Positions 5,121-9,635 of a stretch of DNA of 9,635 nucleotides are shown here, in pieces. Below the pieces are notes generated by a model, which did not search any database, was not told where the DNA came from, and was given only the letters and a program-made list of their open reading frames with translations. Origin of the DNA: CAYSLC01 sp964431545 (GTDB lineage: Bacteria > Desulfobacterota > Desulfobacteria > Desulfobacterales > JAABSP01); NCBI GenBank assembly GCA_964431545.1, contig CAYSLC010000204.1:1-9635 (forward strand), written 5' to 3'. Position 1 is the first letter of the stretch. Every line of letters begins with the position of its first letter. The position numbers and the translations under genes were made by a program.

Positions 5121-6296
5121 TCAATTGGCGGCCGCGCGGATCTCGTCGGCCCGGTCGGTCTTCTCCCAGGTGAATCCGGGTTCGTTCCGGCCGAAATGGC
5201 CGTAGGCCGCCGTCTTGGCGTAGATGGGCCGCAGCAGGTCGAGGTACTCGATGATGGCGGCGGGGCGGAGGTCGAAGACCTTGAGGATGATCTCCCGGAT
5301 CTCGGCCTCGGGCAGCTCGCCGGTGCCGTAGGTATCCACCAGAACCGAGACCGGCTCGGCCACGCCGATGGCGTAGGCGATCTGGACCTCGCACTTCTTG
5401 GCCAGGCCGGCCGCCACGATGTTCTTGGCGATGTGCCGGGCCATGTAGGAGGCGCTCCGGTCCACCTTGGAGGGATCCTTGCCGGAGAAGCACCCGCCCC
5501 CGTGGCTGCCGTGGCCGCCGTAGGTGTCCACGATGATCTTCCGGCCGGTGAGCCCGCAGTCGCCCATGGGACCGCCCACCACGAACTTGCCGGTGGGGTT
5601 GATGAAGTATTTGGTGTCCCCGTCGATCATCTCCCGGGGGATCGTCTTCTTGATCACCTCGTTGATGATCGACTCCTTGAGTTCGTCATAGGTCACGTCC
5701 GGCTTGTGCTGGGAGGAGACCACCACCGTGTCCACCCGTTTCGGGGCCCCGTTGCTGTACTCGATGGTCACCTGGGACTTGCCGTCGGGCCGCAGGAAGT
5801 CGAGGGCCCCGTTTTTCCGCACCTGGGTGAGCCGTTTGGTCAGTTTGTGGGCGTACATGATCGGCATGGGCATCAGCTCGGGGGTCTCGTCGCTGGCGTA
5901 CCCGAACATCAGGCCCTGGTCGCCGGCCCCCTGGTCCTTGTAGAGCCCCTCCCCCGCCGTCACCCCCTGGGAGATGTCCGGCGACTGCTGGTCGATGCTG
6001 GTGATCACCGAGCAGGTCTGCCAGTCGAAACCCATCTGGGAGGAATGGTACCCGATCTCCTTGATGGTCTCCCGGGCGATCTGGGGGATGTCCACGTAGC
6101 ACTCGGTGGTGATCTCGCCGCCGATGAAGGTCAGGCCGGTGGTGACCATGGTTTCGCAGGCCACCCGCCCTTTGGGGTCCTGGGCCATGATGGCGTCGAG
6201 GACGTTATCCGAAATGGCGTCCGCCACCTTGTCCGGATGGCCCTCGGTCACCGATTCGGAGGTGAAAAAATAGCTGTTTCCGTTGTTCTTGCTCAT
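5121..6296 (-). CDS. metK: S-adenosylmethionine synthetase
   Basis: A full-length 391-residue enzyme that makes S-adenosylmethionine from methionine and ATP in the cytoplasm. Diagnostic motifs are all present: SVTEGHPDKVADAISDNVLDA at the N-terminus, with GHPDK at 19-23 for ATP binding; signature 1 GAGDQGLMFGY at 123-133; signature 2 GGGCFSGKD at 266-274 followed by KVDRSASYMARHIAKN; and YAIGVAEPVSV near 308-318. Signature 2 has Cys where the usual residue is Ala. The ATG at 6296 follows a purine-rich GGAAGGAAA ribosome binding site. The gene is 37 bp after the 257-residue methyltransferase gene and is the last of the cluster. Its place beside a methyltransferase that needs three SAM per product suggests that it feeds that pathway. 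Whether another metK exists elsewhere in the genome cannot be seen. Confidence 0.98.
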   Translation of the reverse strand: MSKNNGNSYFFTSESVTEGHPDKVADAISDNVLDAIMAQDPKGRVACETMVTTGLTFIGGEITTECYVDIPQIARETIKEIGYHSSQMGFDWQTCSVITSIDQQSPDISQGVTAGEGLYKDQGAGDQGLMFGYASDETPELMPMPIMYAHKLTKRLTQVRKNGALDFLRPDGKSQVTIEYSNGAPKRVDTVVVSSQHKPDVTYDELKESIINEVIKKTIPREMIDGDTKYFINPTGKFVVGGPMGDCGLTGRKIIVDTYGGHGSHGGGCFSGKDPSKVDRSASYMARHIAKNIVAAGLAKKCEVQIAYAIGVAEPVSVLVDTYGTGELPEAEIREIILKVFDLRPAAIIEYLDLLRPIYAKTAAYGHFGRNEPGFTWEKTDRADEIRAAAN

Positions 6297-6333
6297 ATCG
6301 TTTCCTTCCGTTTCTTCTGGTTGCGTCGGATGT

Positions 6334-7107
6334 TTAAATGAACTCCTTCAAGAGTTCCTCGGGGATGTCCTCCTTCTTCTGCCCCACCATGGCGTAGTAG
6401 TAGAGCGGGGTTCCGTCCTGGCAGAAGCGGTGGCGGTACCGGTGGCGGGTCTGGATGTCGAGGATCTCCTCCTCGCACATGCGGCTGATGAGCTGGCAGA
6501 ACCCCGTGGAATCCGCGTCACACACGAAGTCCTCCTTGATGTTGAAGGCGACCCACCCCGGCGTGGAGACCAGGTTGTACCCCTCGGCGAAGGCCTGGGG
6601 GGGGATGTCGTCGAAGCCCAGGGCCGCCACGATGGTCATGCAGTTGAAGTTCCGCTCCACCAGGGACTTGGAGACGTCGTCGGGCAGCTGGGTGAGGTCG
6701 GCCACGTAGTAATCCTTGTAGAGCCCGGGCCGGTCCCGGTCGAGGGCGTTGGCCGCCTCCTCGATGATGTCGATCCCCACCACGGCCTCGGCCCCGAGGT
6801 TGACGAGCTGTTCGCCCACCATGCCGTTTCCGGCGCCGATGTCGAGGACCGTGAGCCGGTCGGGGCCGTCCCCGTTCTCCTTTTCCAGGTGGGTCTTCAG
6901 CAGCGAGCAGACCACCTCCGGGGAATTGCATTTATACCGGTCGTAGAACAGATGTTCGTAGAGCCCCGGCGTTTCATAGATTCTGTCATAGTCGTGGAAC
7001 AGGATCTTTTCGGTGGCGCCGTTGCGCGTGAGGAAGAAAAACTCCTTGCCCTGTTCAATCTCGTCCACGTTGGGAAAGCGGATGGTAAAATCTCTTTCCT
7101 GTGTCAT
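6334..7107 (-). CDS. Class I SAM-dependent methyltransferase, substrate unknown
   Basis: A 257-residue cytoplasmic protein with one Rossmann-fold methyltransferase domain. Motif I is VLDIGAGNGMVGEQL (87-101). The acidic residue at the end of strand 2 is in VVGIDI (109-114), and a motif II-like segment is YVADLTQLPDD (134-144). Roughly 80 residues precede the fold (including FFFLTRNGATEKILFHDYDRI), and a Cys-containing helical segment follows (TGFCQLISRMCEEEIL, 201-216). The motif layout recalls METTL27/WBSCR27-like methyltransferases, but only loosely. It is not a second glycine or sarcosine methyltransferase, as it lacks the motifs of both halves of the neighbouring fusion. It lies between the betaine synthase and metK, so it probably uses the same SAM supply or assists the pathway. 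A strong AAGGAGG (7114-7120), six bases from the ATG, fixes the start. Confidence 0.85.
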   Translation of the reverse strand: MTQERDFTIRFPNVDEIEQGKEFFFLTRNGATEKILFHDYDRIYETPGLYEHLFYDRYKCNSPEVVCSLLKTHLEKENGDGPDRLTVLDIGAGNGMVGEQLVNLGAEAVVGIDIIEEAANALDRDRPGLYKDYYVADLTQLPDDVSKSLVERNFNCMTIVAALGFDDIPPQAFAEGYNLVSTPGWVAFNIKEDFVCDADSTGFCQLISRMCEEEILDIQTRHRYRHRFCQDGTPLYYYAMVGQKKEDIPEELLKEFI

Positions 7108-7128
7108 ACGATACCTCCTTGGTTTGGT

Positions 7129-7152
7129 GCGCCGCCGGCAATCCGGCGGCGC
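7129..7152. other. Perfect intercistronic hairpin before the methyltransferase gene
   Basis: GCGCCGCCGG (7129-7138) and CCGGCGGCGC (7143-7152) form a perfect 10-bp stem with a CAAT loop. It sits between the betaine synthase stop and the ribosome binding site of the next gene. No T tract follows on the minus strand, so it is more likely an mRNA-stability or processing element, or a weak attenuator, than a terminator. Confidence 0.6.
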
Positions 7153-7192
7153 GGTTATGGAAAAACCGAAGGACGGTGATGCGGCGTTCGGT

Positions 7193-8857
7193 CTATCGCA
7201 GCCTGAAGTGAAAGATCCCCCAGGCGAGATGGCCGTTTCCGCCGCCCTCGACCCAATGGCCGAGTCCCTTCTTCATGTTGTCGATGTAACTCTGGCTGAC
7301 CACCTTCACCAGCTCCGGCTCCCGGCGTTCGGTCTCCGCCAGGACCCGGGCGTAGTGGGTCGCCAACTGGTCGGTGTGTTCCTCGAAACCGATCTCCTTC
7401 ATGCCGAACCGCTTGGTGGTCTCCCGGTAGAACTTGGGGGTCCCCAAGGTCTCCAGATGGATCCGGTCGAGGATCGGCTGGAGGACCTCCCTGGGGCAGT
7501 CGTCGGCCATCATGGGGTCGGTGAAGACGAAATCGCCGCCGCGCTTGAGGAGCCGGGCCGCCTCTTCGATCACCGTCTCCCGGTCGCCGCTGTGCAGGAT
7601 GGCGTCCTGGGACCAGATGATGTCGAAGGAGCTGTCGGGCAGGGGCACGTCCTCGAAGGAGCCGTCGATCACCTCGATCAGGTGGTCGACCCCCTGGACC
7701 TTGTTCATCTCCCGGTTGCGGCGGTTCTCCACCTCGCTGAGATTGAGGGCCGTCACCTTGCATCCGTAGGTCTTGGCCAGGAAGCGGGCCGCGCCGCCGT
7801 ACCCCGAACCGATATCGAGGATCCGGGTGGTGGTGTCGATGTCGAGCCGGTTGGCGATCCGCTCCACGGTCCGCCGGCTGGCGATGTAGATGGACTCCTC
7901 GTCGTTGTCATAGAGGCCGATGTGGATGTCCTCGCCGCCCCAGATGGTGAAGTAGAAGTTGTCGGCGTCGGTGCTGTTGTAGTATTGGCGGGCGATGTTG
8001 ACGGTCTCCGAATAGTTGTACTGGGCCGTGGAGCGGCCGTGCTTTTCGGGCTCGTAGACCTTCTCGGCCACGTGGGTGAAGAAGTCGGGATCATCCTCCT
8101 TGTAGGTCTCCTGGTAGTCGCCGAAGGTGTCGATGTGCTGAAATCCCACGTCCCGCATGAGCCGGCGCACGTATTTCTTCCGGAGGGGGAACATGTTGAG
8201 GTGGTAGACCTTGTCCCCCGGAAAGATGTACTTGAACCGGGCGAGCCCCTCGTCGACGTATTCGGGCTCGGCCGTGACCTTGTCCCCGCAGTAGTGGTAC
8301 TTGTGCTTGCAGGAGAACCCGCAGTCCATGATGGCGTCGTAATTGCGCTGATCCAGGATCAGGATCCCGTCGTGTCGGAGCACCGAGTAGAACTCGGCCA
8401 GGGCCTTTCTCCGGTCCCGCTCGGAAAAGAGATGGGTGAAGGAGTTGCCGAGGCAGACGATGGCGTCGAACCGGTCCTTGACGTCCCGGCTGAGCCACCG
8501 CCAGTCGGTGTGGACCGTGTGGAGGATGCAGTCGTGTTTCCGGGCGTTCTCAAAGGCTTTGGTCAGCATCTCGGCGCTGCCGTCCGCACTGGTGACGTTG
8601 AAGCCCGCCTTGATGAGCCGGACGGAGTGGAACCCGGTGCCGGTGGCCACGTCGAGCACCTTCTCGGCCCCGTACTCCTTGAGTTTGTCGATGAAAAAAC
8701 CGCCCTCGCCGTCGGCACGCTTCTCCCAGTCGATCAGTTCGTCCCACTTTTCCACGAACGGGGTCACGTACTCCTCGGTGTAGTGATCCGATTCCCGGAC
8801 TTCCGTGGGGTTCTCTCCAAAGGTTTGTTCGTGTCTGGCTTCGGCGCGTCGTGTCAT
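7193..8857 (-). CDS. Fused glycine/sarcosine and dimethylglycine N-methyltransferase (betaine synthesis)
   Basis: A 554-residue two-domain enzyme that converts glycine via sarcosine and dimethylglycine to glycine betaine, using three SAM. The N-terminal half (about 20-265) is the glycine/sarcosine methyltransferase: VLDVATGTGFHSVRL (67-81), SADGSAEML (90-98), TVHTDWRWL (114-122), LGNSFTHLF (136-144) and DQRNYDAIMDCG (169-180) are hallmarks. The C-terminal half (about 280-554) is the sarcosine/dimethylglycine methyltransferase: ILDIGSGYGGAARFLA (346-361), LNLSEVENRRNRE (371-383), WSQDAILHSGD (415-425) and HWVEGGGNGHLAWGIFHF (534-551). The halves are separate proteins in Halorhodospira halochloris but fused in Actinopolyspora halophila, as here. 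The ATG at 8857 has AGGAG (8863-8867) at five-base spacing; an out-of-frame ATG at 8861 is too close to it. AhcY lies upstream, which fits the need to remove SAH. Confidence 0.95.
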   Translation of the reverse strand: MTRRAEARHEQTFGENPTEVRESDHYTEEYVTPFVEKWDELIDWEKRADGEGGFFIDKLKEYGAEKVLDVATGTGFHSVRLIKAGFNVTSADGSAEMLTKAFENARKHDCILHTVHTDWRWLSRDVKDRFDAIVCLGNSFTHLFSERDRRKALAEFYSVLRHDGILILDQRNYDAIMDCGFSCKHKYHYCGDKVTAEPEYVDEGLARFKYIFPGDKVYHLNMFPLRKKYVRRLMRDVGFQHIDTFGDYQETYKEDDPDFFTHVAEKVYEPEKHGRSTAQYNYSETVNIARQYYNSTDADNFYFTIWGGEDIHIGLYDNDEESIYIASRRTVERIANRLDIDTTTRILDIGSGYGGAARFLAKTYGCKVTALNLSEVENRRNREMNKVQGVDHLIEVIDGSFEDVPLPDSSFDIIWSQDAILHSGDRETVIEEAARLLKRGGDFVFTDPMMADDCPREVLQPILDRIHLETLGTPKFYRETTKRFGMKEIGFEEHTDQLATHYARVLAETERREPELVKVVSQSYIDNMKKGLGHWVEGGGNGHLAWGIFHFRLR

Positions 8858-8999
8858 TCATGCTCCTTTCCTTAAAATTAAAAGATATAGCTGTCCGGCG
8901 TGTGTCGCCGGCCGCCCTTGCGGCGGCCGGCGAACGAAGCGGCCGGAATGTGGGACCGGCCGGTCTACCTTGTGAAGGGAAGACGGAGGGAGGCCGCCG
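8858..8999 (-). other. 142-bp intercistronic spacer with two GC-rich hairpins
   Basis: Two perfect hairpins stand in a row between ahcY and the betaine synthase gene: 8906-8916 with 8922-8932 (11 bp, stem CGCCGGCCGCC) and 8940-8946 with 8956-8962 (7 bp, stem CGGCCGG). Downstream on the minus strand comes an AT-rich run (8871-8890), then the ribosome binding site. The hairpins have no T tract directly behind them. I find no convincing internal promoter. They may stabilise or separate the two parts of a common mRNA. Confidence 0.55.
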
Positions 9000-9635
9000 T
9001 TAGTAGCGGTAGTGCTCCGATTTGAAGGGCCCCTTCCGGGGGACGCCGATGTACTCGGCCTGATCCGCGGACATCTCCGTCAGTTTGGCCCCGAGCTTCG
9101 CCAGATGGAGGCGGGCCACCTCCTCGTCGAGTTCCTTGGCCAGCCGGTAGACGCCGATCTCCCTGGGATTGTTCCACAGGTCGATCTGGGCCAGGGTCTG
9201 GTTGGTGAAGGAGTTGGACATCACGAAGCTGGGATGCCCCGTGGCGCAGCCCAGGTTGACCAGCCGCCCCTCGGCCAGCATGAAGATGGCGTGGCCGTCC
9301 GGGAAGACGTACTTGTCCACCTGGGGTTTGATGTTGATCTTCTCCACGCCTTCCATATCGTTGACGGCGTCCACCTGGATCTCGTTGTCGAAGTGGCCGA
9401 TGTTGCAGACGATGGCCTGGTCCTTCATCCTGGCCATGTGGTCGGCGGTGATGATGTCCTTGTTGCCGGTGGCGGTGACGAAGATGTCCGCGTATGGGAG
9501 GGCGTCCTCCACGGTGGTCACCTTGTACCCGGCCATGAGGGCCTGAAGGGCGCAGATGGGATCGATCTCCGTGACCCAGACCTGGGCCCGCAGCCCGGAC
9601 AGGGCCTCGGCGCACCCCTTGCCCACGTCGCCGTA
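9000..9635 (-). CDS. ahcY: S-adenosylhomocysteine hydrolase, C-terminal part (5' end beyond right edge)
   Basis: The last 211 residues of adenosylhomocysteinase, which splits SAH into adenosine and homocysteine and so relieves product inhibition of methyltransferases. The visible part opens inside the NAD-binding Rossmann motif (YGDVGKGCAEAL) and is in frame to the window edge, so the GTG near 9626 is an internal valine and not a start. Further hallmarks are VTEIDPICALQALMAGY (21-37), VTATGNKDII (53-62), CNIGHFDNEI (77-86), NLGCATGHPSFVMSNSF (127-143) and the C-terminal KSEHYRY, whose Lys and Tyr contact NAD of the neighbouring subunit in this family. Family members have about 430-470 residues, so a little over half is missing. 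It is the first visible gene of the SAM-cycle cluster; further cluster genes may lie upstream. Confidence 0.97.
   Translation of the reverse strand, partial: YGDVGKGCAEALSGLRAQVWVTEIDPICALQALMAGYKVTTVEDALPYADIFVTATGNKDIITADHMARMKDQAIVCNIGHFDNEIQVDAVNDMEGVEKINIKPQVDKYVFPDGHAIFMLAEGRLVNLGCATGHPSFVMSNSFTNQTLAQIDLWNNPREIGVYRLAKELDEEVARLHLAKLGAKLTEMSADQAEYIGVPRKGPFKSEHYRY

Noticed and set aside
7013..8875. Long plus-strand open frame (620 codons) opposite the betaine synthase
   Set aside because: The minus strand encodes an unmistakable fused methyltransferase. The plus frame is a low-complexity Val/Asp/Gly/Leu shadow.
8858..8999. SAM or SAH riboswitch between ahcY and the betaine synthase gene
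   Set aside because: The hairpins are simple perfect stems without conserved riboswitch core sequences or an expression platform. Any SAH riboswitch would be expected upstream of ahcY, outside the window.
1..9635. tRNA, rRNA, CRISPR array, insertion sequence or phage genes
   Set aside because: No tandem repeat-spacer pattern, transposase, integrase or RNA-gene sequence was seen in any part of the window.

Overview
The window looks like a chromosomal segment of a GC-rich Gram-negative bacterium. Outer-membrane export proteins are encoded. The combination of a fused glycine-to-betaine methyltransferase with an exopolysaccharide locus would fit Desulfobacterota (former Deltaproteobacteria) or a relative, but that placement is an inference from gene content. 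Every gene I can support lies on the minus strand, so transcription runs from the right end to the left end.

Right half (9635 to 5121): a four-gene cluster for methylation-driven osmolyte synthesis. In transcription order it holds the C-terminal half of S-adenosylhomocysteine hydrolase (ahcY, cut by the window edge), a 554-residue two-domain glycine/sarcosine/dimethylglycine N-methyltransferase, a second uncharacterised class I methyltransferase of 257 residues, and S-adenosylmethionine synthetase (metK). MetK makes SAM, the fused enzyme spends three SAM to turn glycine into glycine betaine, and AhcY clears the three SAH produced. The odd member is the 257-residue methyltransferase, whose substrate is unknown. 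GC-rich hairpins sit in two of the three intercistronic gaps.

Middle (5120 to 4415): about 700 bp with no convincing protein gene, but with organised signals. On the plus strand there is a near-consensus sigma70-type promoter (4833-4861), then a nested hairpin, a purine-rich stretch with seven GGA motifs, and a strong intrinsic terminator with six T (4956-4992). Together these predict a small RNA of about 125 nt, transcribed opposite to all neighbours. A minus-strand promoter candidate (4739-4767) points the other way, to the exopolysaccharide genes, and is flanked by a 16-17 bp direct repeat. A 106-bp inverted repeat (5011-5116) follows metK.

Left half (4414 to 1): the start of an exopolysaccharide synthesis/export operon. 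It holds a secreted FecR-domain protein, an outer-membrane beta-barrel protein, a periplasmic polysaccharide export (OPX) protein with no lipobox and no C-terminal membrane helix, and the N-terminal part of a Wzz-type chain-length protein that runs off the left edge. The barrel next to a truncated OPX protein suggests a composite translocon, with the barrel forming the outer-membrane pore. The two halves may both respond to water or salt stress, with the predicted small RNA between them, but only adjacency supports this.
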